This document shows positions 1 through 7,879 of a stretch of DNA of 64,000 nucleotides, one piece after another. The stretch is from Flavobacterium anseongense (GTDB taxonomy: Bacteria; Bacteroidota; Bacteroidia; Flavobacteriales; Flavobacteriaceae): the NCBI RefSeq assembly GCF_021608185.1, contig NZ_JAKIHN010000006.1:124001-188000 (forward strand). Direction: 5' to 3'. Within the stretch, counting starts at the first letter, position 1; each line of letters begins with the position of its first letter. The notes under the pieces are model-generated. The model was given only the letters and a program-made list of their open reading frames with translations, did no database searches and was not told the DNA's origin. The position numbers and the translations under genes are program-made.

Positions 1-160
1 CACCACCATAGAAGAAGCTGGGCGAATTCCATTTGATATGTTCCGCAATTTCCGGATTTGCATTAATAAAGATATCCCTTAGCTTTTGAACAATAGCCCG
101 ACTTGAAATATCTATTCCATTTATATGTTCGGTAACGGTTTGCGATTTTCTGTCTGACAT
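1..160 (-). CDS. DUF1801 (YdhG-like) protein, 3' part outside the window
   Basis: Partial gene running off the left edge. The ATG lies at 160..158 and the frame stays open to base 1, giving 53 residues beginning MSDRKSQTV and ending in the segment HIKWNSPSFFYGG. The 'KWN.PSF.Y' block is the recognisable core of the DUF1801/YdhG family, small soluble alpha/beta proteins of unknown biochemical role, often found near stress or resistance genes. Only the N-terminal third is visible, so completeness cannot be judged. It sits 30 bp downstream of the minus-strand reductase pair and may be co-transcribed with it. Family assignment is from the motif; function is not known. Confidence 0.7.
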   Translation of the reverse strand, partial: MSDRKSQTVTEHINGIDISSRAIVQKLRDIFINANPEIAEHIKWNSPSFFYGG

Positions 161-190
161 TGTGTTGCTGATTTAGTGGTTCGCAGTTTA

Positions 191-739
191 CTATCGTTTC
201 GGCTCGTAATAGAGTAAGATTGCCCCTGAACCAAAAATTTTGGTATCTGAAAGCCTGAAAATTGTTCTGTCGTTTATTTTGTCAAACAACGGCAGGCCTT
301 TTCCTTCTATCATCGGATAAATACAAATCTGAAACTCATCAATTAAATTAAGGTTTAAGAGCTGAATGATTAAACTCCGGCTGCCAACTAAAATATCTTT
401 ACCTGATTGTTGTTTGAGTTCTAAAACTTCCTTTTCAAGTTCTTTTGTTGCCAATGTTGCACTGTTCCATCCGGTATTTTTCAAAGTGTGTGAAAAAACA
501 ATTTTTGGTATTCCGTCAATTGCTAAAGCAAAGTCATCCATCGATTTTTGACCCGAAGGATTTTCTAACAGCGTTTGCCAAAACTGCATAAGTTGGTATG
601 TTGTCCGTCCATATAACAGCAGTCCGGCATTGCTTAACAGTTCGGAATAATGCTGATGTAAATCTTCATCGGGCATTCCTACCGTATGATCACAAATCCC
701 ATCAAGTGTCATGTTTATTGCTGCAATTACTTTTCTCAT
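191..739 (-). CDS. Dihydrofolate-reductase-like / RibD C-terminal domain protein
   Basis: A 182-residue single-domain protein of the RibD_C/DHFR-like fold. It opens with the typical strand 'MRKVIAAINMTLDGI', has 'LLLYGRTTYQLM' around residues 40-52 (the G-R-x-T-Y region that contacts NADPH in this fold) and ends with the usual 'FQICIYPMIEGKGLPLF' strand-turn at about residues 137-153. Members are NAD(P)H-dependent reductases of mostly unknown substrate (YyaP/YwjB type); there is no deaminase domain, so it is not a riboflavin biosynthesis RibD. Its ATG overlaps the stop of the upstream paralogue by 4 bp (ATGA at 736-739), indicating translational coupling. Substrate unknown. Confidence 0.8.
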   Translation of the reverse strand: MRKVIAAINMTLDGICDHTVGMPDEDLHQHYSELLSNAGLLLYGRTTYQLMQFWQTLLENPSGQKSMDDFALAIDGIPKIVFSHTLKNTGWNSATLATKELEKEVLELKQQSGKDILVGSRSLIIQLLNLNLIDEFQICIYPMIEGKGLPLFDKINDRTIFRLSDTKIFGSGAILLYYEPKR

Positions 740-1356
740 TTTTTTATCAGTTTGTAATGCAAATGTGTTGTTAAGTCGGAAGATTGTATTTCTACAATTT
801 GAATATCATAAATGTCTTTGTCAATACCGTCAAACAATCGAATTCCACTGCCTAAAAAAACAGGTGCTATGTGAATGAAAAATTCATCAACTAGTCCAGA
901 ATTGAGAAATTGTTGAATAGTATTCGCTCCACCTTGAATTCTTATGTCTTTTCCTTTGGCTGATTGCTTTGCCTTTTCTAATGCACTGTGTATACCGTCA
1001 TTAATAAAATAAAAAGTTGTTGTTCCTTTTTGAACCCATGGTTCTCGTTTTTCGTGAGTCAGCACATAAACATCTGCTTCGTATAAATTTTCAGGCCAAA
1101 CTACTTCGCCTTCATCAAACATTCTTTTTCCCATGATGTATGAACCCGTTCTTGCAAAAACAGCATCAATTAATTTGCTGTCTTCGCCATATTCTTCACC
1201 ACCTTCCATTTTAATGTGTTTCCAAAAAGCCTTTTGTTTAAACATCCAATTGTGGATTTTTGGTGAAACGCCTCCCATTGGGTTGCTTGGACTTCTATTG
1301 TCTCCCGCGAAAAAGCCATCAAGAGATATTCCGCTATCAAATATAATTTTGCTCAT
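736..1356 (-). CDS. Dihydrofolate-reductase-like / RibD C-terminal domain protein, paralogue
   Basis: A 206-residue RibD_C/DHFR-like reductase, first gene of a two-gene minus-strand unit with 191..739. Visible family marks are the start 'MSKIIFDSGISLDGFFAG', 'SYIMGKRMFDEGE' near residue 75, 'IRIQGGANTIQQFLNSGL' near residues 138-155 (glycine-rich nucleotide-binding segment) and 'FFIHIAPVFLGSGIRLF' after it. Like its neighbour it lacks a deaminase domain. The two proteins are only distantly similar, so this is an old pair and not a recent duplication. A soluble NAD(P)H-dependent reductase is the best guess from fold membership; no substrate can be inferred. Confidence 0.8.
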   Translation of the reverse strand: MSKIIFDSGISLDGFFAGDNRSPSNPMGGVSPKIHNWMFKQKAFWKHIKMEGGEEYGEDSKLIDAVFARTGSYIMGKRMFDEGEVVWPENLYEADVYVLTHEKREPWVQKGTTTFYFINDGIHSALEKAKQSAKGKDIRIQGGANTIQQFLNSGLVDEFFIHIAPVFLGSGIRLFDGIDKDIYDIQIVEIQSSDLTTHLHYKLIKK

Positions 1357-1414
1357 TTCTATTATTGGATTAGGGTATTAAATTTAACTAATCTGTTCAA
1401 TTATTGAATGTGTT

Positions 1415-1434
1415 TTGCGTTTAACCAATGTTAG
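1415..1434. repeat. Copy A of a 20-bp direct motif flanking the VIT gene
   Basis: Plus-strand TTGCGTTTAACCAATGTTAG and the next bases follow the pattern TTGCGnnnAACCnnTGTyAGCA. A second copy in the same orientation lies at 2332..2351; 16 of 20 positions are identical without gaps. The two copies bracket the VIT transporter gene together with its own promoter. Confidence 0.5.
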
Positions 1435-1494
1435 CAGCAGGTTTATTATTTCTAATCGACTTAATGTCCATATTATGTTTTGTTATGATGTTAA

Positions 1495-2196
1495 TCAAAC
1501 GTTTACATCAAAAAGATAACCCACAAAGGCAGAAAGTACCATTGCAATTGTACCCCAAATGGTAACACGTATTATTGCTTTCGAAACTTTTGAGCCGCCA
1601 GTTTTTGCAGATGTAGCTCCTAAAATGATTAGAAAGATAATTGTAAATCCATAAATCCAGTATTCCATTCCTTTAACAGGGGCGATAAGAACGACCAATA
1701 GAGGTAAAAGTCCACCGACGGTAAATGATGCTCCCGAAGCTAATGCAGCTTGTATTGGATTTGCCTGACTGATTTCATTAATTCCTAATTCATCTCTAAT
1801 GTGAGCTCCCAAAGCATCTTTTTCTGTAAGCTCAATAGCCACTTGCATAGCCGTCTCTTTTTTAAGTCCTCTTTTCTCATAGATTTGAGCCAATATTTTT
1901 AGTTCTTCTTCGGGCATTTCAGCGAGTTCTTTTTTTTCTCTTTCAATGTCAGCTTTTTCAGTATCTGTTTGAGAACTTACAGAAACATATTCGCCTGCTG
2001 CCATTGATAAAGCACCGGCAACAAGTCCGGCTACTGTAGCTAGGACAATTGGTTCTTTTGTTGAACTTGCAGCGGCAACACCAACGGCAAGGCTTGATAG
2101 AGAAATTATACCATCATTAGCGCCAAGTACCGCAGCTCTCAACCAATTGCTTCGGTGAATGTAATGGCTGTCTAAATAGTTGTCAATTGTTATCAT
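1495..2196 (-). CDS. VIT1/CCC1-family iron/manganese transporter
   Basis: A 233-residue membrane protein of the VIT/CCC1 family (vacuolar iron transporter type), which moves Fe2+ or Mn2+ across membranes. The N-terminal 'LRAAVLGANDGIISLSSL' (residues about 19-36) is the family signature for TM1. It is followed by 'AGALSMAAGEYVSVSSQTD' (TM2 plus the start of the cytoplasmic metal-binding loop) and a charged, glutamate-rich helix at about residues 80-115 (EKADIEREKKEL, EMPEEELK) that in the family binds metal. Three further hydrophobic segments end the protein. It has its own TAnnTTTG -7 box 22 bp upstream. The gene lies between two direct copies of a 20-bp motif. Metal specificity is inferred from the family. 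Confidence 0.9.
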   Translation of the reverse strand: MITIDNYLDSHYIHRSNWLRAAVLGANDGIISLSSLAVGVAAASSTKEPIVLATVAGLVAGALSMAAGEYVSVSSQTDTEKADIEREKKELAEMPEEELKILAQIYEKRGLKKETAMQVAIELTEKDALGAHIRDELGINEISQANPIQAALASGASFTVGGLLPLLVVLIAPVKGMEYWIYGFTIIFLIILGATSAKTGGSKVSKAIIRVTIWGTIAMVLSAFVGYLFDVNV

Positions 2197-2218
2197 AGTT
2201 TTATTATTGTGGTGTTGT

Positions 2219-2226
2219 CAAAAATA
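2219..2226 (-). promoter_or_regulatory. -7 element for the VIT gene
   Basis: Minus-strand TATTTTTG matches the Bacteroidota -7 consensus TAnnTTTG and ends 22 bp before the ATG of the transporter gene. No clear -33 TTG was recognised. Confidence 0.55.
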
Positions 2227-2582
2227 GGTTTACGGTTCGTGGCTAATTGTAGTTGAGTTTTTTTTTATAATTATTTTAAAGATAATCAAAATTCAATTTA
2301 GTACTTTCCGGTTAAAAAAATAAATTAGCCATTGCGAAAAACCGTTGTCAGCAAAAGTTCTTTAAATTTAAATTGGAAATTATGATTGCTAATCAAAAAC
2401 TTAATAATGTTCCAATAAGTATTAGATTTCTAAATATAAAAAAAATCGTTTAAAAAGGATAATTTTATAGAATTCGTCTAAAAGTACGAATGGGTTGTAA
2501 TTTCTGTTGACTTGTATACATCCACTATATTTTAGCACTTATAACCTCTAAAATATAATTCTTTTTTATAAAAAATATAAAG
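2227..2582. other. Intergenic region between divergent VIT and radical SAM genes
   Basis: AT-rich, no supported gene on either strand. It contains the second copy of the 20-bp motif (2332..2351). Otherwise it holds only A/T runs and no terminator-like hairpin. Confidence 0.5.
2332..2351. repeat. Copy B of the 20-bp direct motif flanking the VIT gene
   Basis: Plus-strand TTGCGAAAAACCGTTGTCAG and following bases, in the same orientation as copy A at 1415..1434. Conserved blocks are TTGCG, AACC, TGT and AGCA at identical spacing. Confidence 0.5.
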
Positions 2583-2590
2583 TATTTTTG
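2583..2590 (+). promoter_or_regulatory. -7 element for the radical SAM gene
   Basis: TATTTTTG, a match to TAnnTTTG, ending 17 bp before the ATG at 2608. This is the usual distance seen in this window. Confidence 0.6.
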
Positions 2591-2607
2591 TTTGTCAATA
2601 CGTCATA

Positions 2608-4794
2608 ATGAAAGACCTACTGTTACTCACACCGCCTTTTACACAGCTCAACACACCGTATCCGGCAACAGCCTATTTAAAAGGTTTTTTAAATACCAAA
2701 AACATACCTGCCTTTCAAATAGATTTGGGTATTGAAGTGATTTTAGAATTGTTCTCAAAAGAAGGATTAACTTCGATCTTCTCAACCGACAACCGACAAC
2801 TGACAACCGAGAACCTCCAACGAATCTATTCCTTACGCCAAGACTATATCAATACTATCGATTCAGTTATTACTTTTCTACAAGGGAAAAATCAAACACT
2901 GGCGCGACAAATCTGTGCCGGAAACTTTCTTCCAGAAGCTTCCCGTTTTGAGCAGTTAGACGATATGGAATATGCTTTCGGTTCGATGGGAATGCAGGAC
3001 AAAGCCAAGCATTTGGCAACCTTATATCTCGAAGACTTATCCGATTATATAAAAGAAGTAGTTGATGAAAATTTTGGCTTTAGTCGTTATGCAGAGCGAT
3101 TGGGCAGAAGTGCCAATTCATTTGACGAAATGTACAGTCATCTGCAAAATGAACTGACGTATATAGATAAAATTTCATTGCAAATTTTGGAAGAAAGACT
3201 GAAAGAAGTCCAGCCCAAATTGGTATTGATTTCGGTTCCGTTTCCGGGAAATTTATACAGTGCTTTTCGTTGTGCGCAATTCATAAAAAAACAGTTTCCT
3301 GAAATAAAAACTGCCATGGGCGGTGGTTTCCCAAATACAGAACTCCGCGATTTAAAAGACAAGCGCGTTTTCGAACTCTTCGATTTTATCACCTTGGATG
3401 ATGGCGAATTGCCTGTGGAATTACTTCACTACAATATTTGTCACGCTGAGCCTGTCGAAGCGCTTTATAAGCGAACTTTCCTCCTCGAAAACAACGAAGT
3501 AATCTATAAAAACAATTCCACCAAGCCCGACTACAAACAAAGCGAAGTCGGCACACCCGATTATTCCGATTTGCTTTTAGACGACTATATTTCGGTTATC
3601 GAAATCGCTAATCCGATGCACAGTTTGTGGAGCGATGGACGTTGGAACAAGCTCACGATGGCGCATGGCTGCTATTGGGGAAAATGTACGTTTTGTGATA
3701 TTTCATTAGATTATATAAAACTCTACGAACCCATAGCGGCGAAGACTTTGGTTGACCGTATGGAAGAAGTCATTGCCCAAACCGGAGAAAACGGTTTTCA
3801 TTTTGTAGATGAAGCAGCCCCGCCGGCATTGATGCGCGAAGTGGCGTTGGAAATACTTCGCCGCAAACTAACCGTTTCGTGGTGGACAAACATTCGGTTT
3901 GAAAAAAGCTTTACGGCCGATTTGTGTTTGCTTTTTAAAGCATCGGGTTGCATTGCCGTTTCGGGCGGATTGGAAGTTGCTTCAGACAGATTATTGGAAC
4001 TAATCCAAAAAGGAGTAACGGTAGAACAGGTTGCGCAGGTTACACGAAACTTCACCGAAGCCGGAATCATGGTACATGCGTATCTGATGTATGGTTATCC
4101 AACACAAACGATTCAGGAAACAGTTGACAGTTTAGAAATGGTACGCCAAATGTTTGAACTTGGAATTCTGCAATCGGGTTTTTGGCATCAGTTTGCCATG
4201 ACAGCGCACAGTCCGGTTGGAATGTTTCCTGAGGAATTTGGCGTAATTCCCGAAATGAATGAGATAACTTTTGCCAACAATGATATACAGTTTAAAGACA
4301 AAACCGGAATCAATCACGATAAATTTAGCTTTGGACTAAAGAAATCCTTGTTCAATTTTATGCACGGAATCTGTTTTGAATATGAATTGCAGGACTGGTT
4401 CGATTTTAAAATTCCGAATACAACAATTCCTTCCGATTATATTGTTTCCTGTCTGGAAAATGAAAATCCTTTTGCGGCAAAACCTTCTGCAAAAATCATC
4501 TGGATAGGAGGAACTCCTCTAACGGAGACTTTTACAAAATCTAAAAAAAGTGATACTTGGGAAATGATGAAACTGACCTTTCATGACAAAAGAGAAACTG
4601 TTGAAGTTTCATTAGAAAAGGACAAAGCGGAATGGCTTATAAGTACCCTAAAATTGCTTGCTATTTCAAATCAGAAAATAACCACTTTTTCACAACTCAA
4701 AACCAGTTTTGAAAACCAGTTTGAAGATTTTGAGTTGTTTTGGTATTCAAAACCCTTGAATTCACTGAGAGAATTTGGTTTATTGGTAATTTAA
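2608..4794 (+). CDS. B12-binding-type radical SAM protein
   Basis: A 728-residue radical SAM enzyme of the architecture with an N-terminal cobalamin-binding-like domain (start 'LLLLTPPFTQLNTPYPATAY'; 'LVLISVPFPGNLYSAFRCAQ' at about residues 207-226) followed by the radical SAM barrel. The cluster motif is HGCYWGKCTFC, with cysteines 355, 360 and 363. The spacing is therefore CX4CX2C and not the usual CX3CX2C. Downstream, 'FHFVDEAAPPALMREVALEI' and 'GCIAVSGGLEVASDRLL' are typical barrel strands. No DxHxxG B12 motif was recognised, so cobalamin use is uncertain. Substrate unknown. The gene is monocistronic. Two stretches look like repeat DNA captured in frame: a heptad array (about residues 60-70) and a dispersed repeat (residues about 278-285). 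Confidence 0.85.
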   Translation: MKDLLLLTPPFTQLNTPYPATAYLKGFLNTKNIPAFQIDLGIEVILELFSKEGLTSIFSTDNRQLTTENLQRIYSLRQDYINTIDSVITFLQGKNQTLARQICAGNFLPEASRFEQLDDMEYAFGSMGMQDKAKHLATLYLEDLSDYIKEVVDENFGFSRYAERLGRSANSFDEMYSHLQNELTYIDKISLQILEERLKEVQPKLVLISVPFPGNLYSAFRCAQFIKKQFPEIKTAMGGGFPNTELRDLKDKRVFELFDFITLDDGELPVELLHYNICHAEPVEALYKRTFLLENNEVIYKNNSTKPDYKQSEVGTPDYSDLLLDDYISVIEIANPMHSLWSDGRWNKLTMAHGCYWGKCTFCDISLDYIKLYEPIAAKTLVDRMEEVIAQTGENGFHFVDEAAPPALMREVALEILRRKLTVSWWTNIRFEKSFTADLCLLFKASGCIAVSGGLEVASDRLLELIQKGVTVEQVAQVTRNFTEAGIMVHAYLMYGYPTQTIQETVDSLEMVRQMFELGILQSGFWHQFAMTAHSPVGMFPEEFGVIPEMNEITFANNDIQFKDKTGINHDKFSFGLKKSLFNFMHGICFEYELQDWFDFKIPNTTIPSDYIVSCLENENPFAAKPSAKIIWIGGTPLTETFTKSKKSDTWEMMKLTFHDKRETVEVSLEKDKAEWLISTLKLLAISNQKITTFSQLKTSFENQFEDFELFWYSKPLNSLREFGLLVI
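2784..2818 (+). repeat. Heptad micro-array inside the radical SAM gene
   Basis: Consecutive 7-bp units AACCGAC, AACCGAC, AACTGAC, AACCGAG, AACCTCC. Three units equal 21 bp, so the array stays in frame; it encodes the segment TDNRQLTTENL. It resembles the 7- and 8-bp arrays found in intergenic gaps elsewhere in the window. Confidence 0.6.
3439..3462 (+). repeat. Dispersed 'CTGAGCCTGTCGAAG' repeat captured in frame
   Basis: TCACGCTGAGCCTGTCGAAG plus flanking bases. From memory this closely resembles a short repeat scattered through many bacterial genomes, including Bacteroidota. It is GC-richer than its surroundings and encodes CHAEPVEA inside an otherwise ordinary part of the radical SAM protein. 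Confidence 0.6.
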
Positions 4795-4908
4795 TTTTTT
4801 TATTAAATTCTTAATAACTTGTTAATTGTTTTTGTAAATCGCATCATTATCTCTGTTTTTTTGCTCTATTTTTAATGACTAAACAAAAGTCAATTTGCTG
4901 AGATAATT

Positions 4909-7017
4909 ATGACAGTTAAAAAAACATTTCCAAAAATACTTTGGTTAATATTTTCTTCCAGTATATTTTTTATTTTATTATATTTTGCTTTATTCTATTA
5001 TACCAAAAAGGCTGAAAAACAGGTCTATAAAGATACTGTTGAGCAGTTTGATAAACGAATAGATGAGCTGATACATTTGGAGTCAAAACCTATATTAGTT
5101 TCTATAAATAATGACACGAATTGGGATGAGTTTGTTGATTTTACTATTACAAAAGATAAGAATTGGTTCATAGAAACTATTGGAAATGAATTAGATATTT
5201 ATAATGCGGATTATTTAGGTGCCTATGGTGCCGATAAGAACTTTATCATTAGAGTTCCAACACCAAAAATAAAGACCATCGATTTCATTCCGAAAGATGA
5301 GATGGAATTACTGAATAAAGTCGGGATAAATAAATTCTACATGAAAATTCCCGAAGGAGTAGTAGAAGTAACAGGTGCGGCCATTCACCCTTCTGATGAT
5401 CCGTTGAAGAAAAAAACTAAAGCATCAGGTTATTTTTTTGTAGTGAGACTCATAGATACTAGCTTTATTAAAGATCTGGATAAGGCGACTATGGCAACTA
5501 CAGCATTTTTAGAAACTAATCAAAGTTTACCAAAAGAAAAGAACAAAATTCATTCTGTTTATAAACTAAGAGATTATAAAAACAATGAAATAGGAGCGTT
5601 GGTTTTTAAAAGGGATTTTGATGTTTATTTCGAAAATATAACAAACATAATGTACGTCATTATTTTGTTTTTTATTATTAATCTTATCGTTAATTTAATC
5701 TATACCCGAAAACTGGTTTATTATCCATTGGATTTGGTTCGAAGAGCCTTAGAATCGGGAAACAGAAAGGCTATCAAAGAATTGAAAAATACTACTGGTG
5801 AGTTTAGTCACATTGGAAACCTATTCGAAGAAAACAGCAATCAAAAAATTGAGCTAATTAAAGCAAAGATAAAAGCTGAAGAAGGCGACCGATTGAAGTC
5901 GTCCTTTTTAGCCAACTTGTCACATGAGATTCGAACTCCTATGAACGCTATTAATGGTTTTACGGAATTACTTCTCAATACAGGAACCACAGAGGCAGAA
6001 AAACTCGAATATCTAAATGTAATTGAAAAGAGCGGAAAAAATTTGGTTGGTATTATTGATGATTTGATTGAAATGTCTAAAATTGATTCGAATCAGCTTA
6101 CGCCGAATTTAACCGTAGTCAATTTAGAATCCTGCATTAATGAATTATACGAAACGGTTAAGATTACGATTAAAAACAAAGACATTGACTTTAAGTTGAT
6201 ACAACCCAAAAGGCCTGCGAAGTTCAATATCATAACTGATGATATTAAATTGAAACAGGTTATAATCAATTTGTTGACCAATGCGCTCAAATTTACAGAA
6301 CGAGGTTCGGTTACTTTTGGATTTGAAATTGATGAAGAAAACGAGCTAATCAATTTTACCGTAAAAGACACCGGATTAGGGATTGATGAAGACAATCATA
6401 AAAATATTTTTGACCGATTCAAGCGTGTTGATAGTGATATTTCGATTAAAGTTGGTGGCTTGGGCTTGGGACTTGCAATTTCAAAAGCGTATGTCGATTT
6501 ACTTGGAGGAACAATTTCTTTGGATTCAAAAGTTGGCGAAGGTTCTACGTTTTATTTTTCAATTCCGTTGAAATATTCAGTAGTAGAGCACATCACAGTA
6601 AAACAAATCAATAATGTTGAAATTCAAAAATCAGAAGGAGAAACCATTTTGATTGCTGAAGATGATAACATCAACTTCTTGTTGTTCCAAAAAATGATGC
6701 AGAACAAAAATTACAAAATCATCAGAGCTATAAATGGACAGGAAGCGGTTGACATCTGCCTCAATACGCCAAATATTGATTTGGTTTTGATGGATATTAA
6801 AATGCCAATAATGACCGGTTTTGAAGCCATGGAACAAATCAGACCAATGCGTCCAAATCTCCCAATAATAGCGCAGACAGCCTATTCGTCATCAGAAGAT
6901 AAGATAAAAATTGAAGAAGCAGGATTCAACGGTTATCTAACAAAACCATTGAATAGAGAACATTTGTTTGAAATGATAAATACCTATCTGGATAAAGAAA
7001 ATTATAATGAAATTTAA
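4909..7017 (+). CDS. Hybrid sensor histidine kinase with C-terminal receiver
   Basis: A 702-residue membrane sensor. TM1 lies at about residues 9-31. An extracytoplasmic domain of about 210 residues follows; its 'NDTNWDEFVDFT' and 'NADYLGAYGADKNFII' pattern resembles CHASE4, and this call is tentative. TM2 is at about residues 246-266. HisKA follows with phospho-acceptor His339 in 'FLANLSHEIRTPMN'. The HATPase domain has an N-box 'NLLTNALKF' near 454, 'DTGLGI' near 487 and 'GGLGLGLAIS' near 516. The receiver domain has acidic 'AEDD' near 583 and phospho-acceptor Asp629 in 'LVLMDIKMP'. There is no DNA-binding output, so an Hpt or downstream regulator would be needed. Its last codons overlap the start of the outer-membrane protein gene by 11 bp. 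Confidence 0.93.
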   Translation: MTVKKTFPKILWLIFSSSIFFILLYFALFYYTKKAEKQVYKDTVEQFDKRIDELIHLESKPILVSINNDTNWDEFVDFTITKDKNWFIETIGNELDIYNADYLGAYGADKNFIIRVPTPKIKTIDFIPKDEMELLNKVGINKFYMKIPEGVVEVTGAAIHPSDDPLKKKTKASGYFFVVRLIDTSFIKDLDKATMATTAFLETNQSLPKEKNKIHSVYKLRDYKNNEIGALVFKRDFDVYFENITNIMYVIILFFIINLIVNLIYTRKLVYYPLDLVRRALESGNRKAIKELKNTTGEFSHIGNLFEENSNQKIELIKAKIKAEEGDRLKSSFLANLSHEIRTPMNAINGFTELLLNTGTTEAEKLEYLNVIEKSGKNLVGIIDDLIEMSKIDSNQLTPNLTVVNLESCINELYETVKITIKNKDIDFKLIQPKRPAKFNIITDDIKLKQVIINLLTNALKFTERGSVTFGFEIDEENELINFTVKDTGLGIDEDNHKNIFDRFKRVDSDISIKVGGLGLGLAISKAYVDLLGGTISLDSKVGEGSTFYFSIPLKYSVVEHITVKQINNVEIQKSEGETILIAEDDNINFLLFQKMMQNKNYKIIRAINGQEAVDICLNTPNIDLVLMDIKMPIMTGFEAMEQIRPMRPNLPIIAQTAYSSSEDKIKIEEAGFNGYLTKPLNREHLFEMINTYLDKENYNEI

Positions 7018-7879
7018 GCTGTCGGTTTTTTATATATTGTTTGTTTCAACCTCTATTTTATCTCAGGAAAACCAAACGCAAGTTGATTCGCTAAGCGTTG
7101 AAAAAGAGAAGAAGCTATCATTAAATATTGATATTGTCAGTCGATATCTGTGGCGTGGACAATGTTGGGGCGGAGATTATATTGCGGTGCAACCTACCAT
7201 AGAATATGAGATTTCGCCAAAGTTAGCATTCGGTTTTTGGGCGACAACTAATTTTCAAAGTGATTATTTTTATCCGGATGGTGAGACAGCATACAAAGGT
7301 TATCAAGAGATTGATTTTTATGCAACGTATCAGATAAACGACTTTTTGCAGTTGCAGGTTTGGGATTATTATTGGCCATCGGTAGAAAAAGTGGAAGGCG
7401 TTGATAACGGTTTCTTGAACTATGGAAAAGATGGAGTGAAAACTGTCGATGCCATGTTGTATTTTGATTTTTCGGAAGGATACAAATATCCGTTTAATGC
7501 TACGATAAGTATGCTTGTTGCCGGAAATGATTTCCGTTATGACAGCAACGGAGAAAACGCAAAGCAAAACTATACAACCTATCTTGAGTTGGGTTATACT
7601 TTTACACTGTTTGAAAAATCAACTTATAAAGCCATACAGGGAATAACACTTGACCCAGTTATTGGCGCAGTTTTGAATAACAAAGCAGCTTATTACAGTT
7701 ATGCAGATTATGACAAGGTTTCGATTTGCAATTTGGGAATCAAGGCTACCAAAGAAATTGATTTAGGAAAAGGAATTACAATGCCATTGTCTTTGAATTA
7801 CGTTCATAATGGAGCAACACAGAATACGGAAGCCTTTGGTAAAAATTTTGTTATAGCCGGAATCAGTTTTAGCTATTAA
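7007..7879 (+). CDS. Putative outer-membrane beta-barrel protein
   Basis: A 290-residue protein with a signal peptide ending near 'FVSTSILSQEN' and then alternating amphipathic strands rich in aromatic residues. 'LNIDIVSRYLWRGQCWGG' near residues 40-57 is the 'SRYxWRG' opening strand typical of an uncharacterised family of Bacteroidota and proteobacterial porin-like barrels, and the chain ends with an aromatic 'FVIAGISFSY'. The ATG lies inside the last codons of the hybrid kinase (11-bp overlap, different frame), so translation is probably coupled. The pairing suggests the barrel is functionally linked to whatever the kinase senses, but this is inference. It converges on rimO with a 4-bp overlap. 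Transported substrate unknown. Confidence 0.75.
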   Translation: MKFKLSVFYILFVSTSILSQENQTQVDSLSVEKEKKLSLNIDIVSRYLWRGQCWGGDYIAVQPTIEYEISPKLAFGFWATTNFQSDYFYPDGETAYKGYQEIDFYATYQINDFLQLQVWDYYWPSVEKVEGVDNGFLNYGKDGVKTVDAMLYFDFSEGYKYPFNATISMLVAGNDFRYDSNGENAKQNYTTYLELGYTFTLFEKSTYKAIQGITLDPVIGAVLNNKAAYYSYADYDKVSICNLGIKATKEIDLGKGITMPLSLNYVHNGATQNTEAFGKNFVIAGISFSY

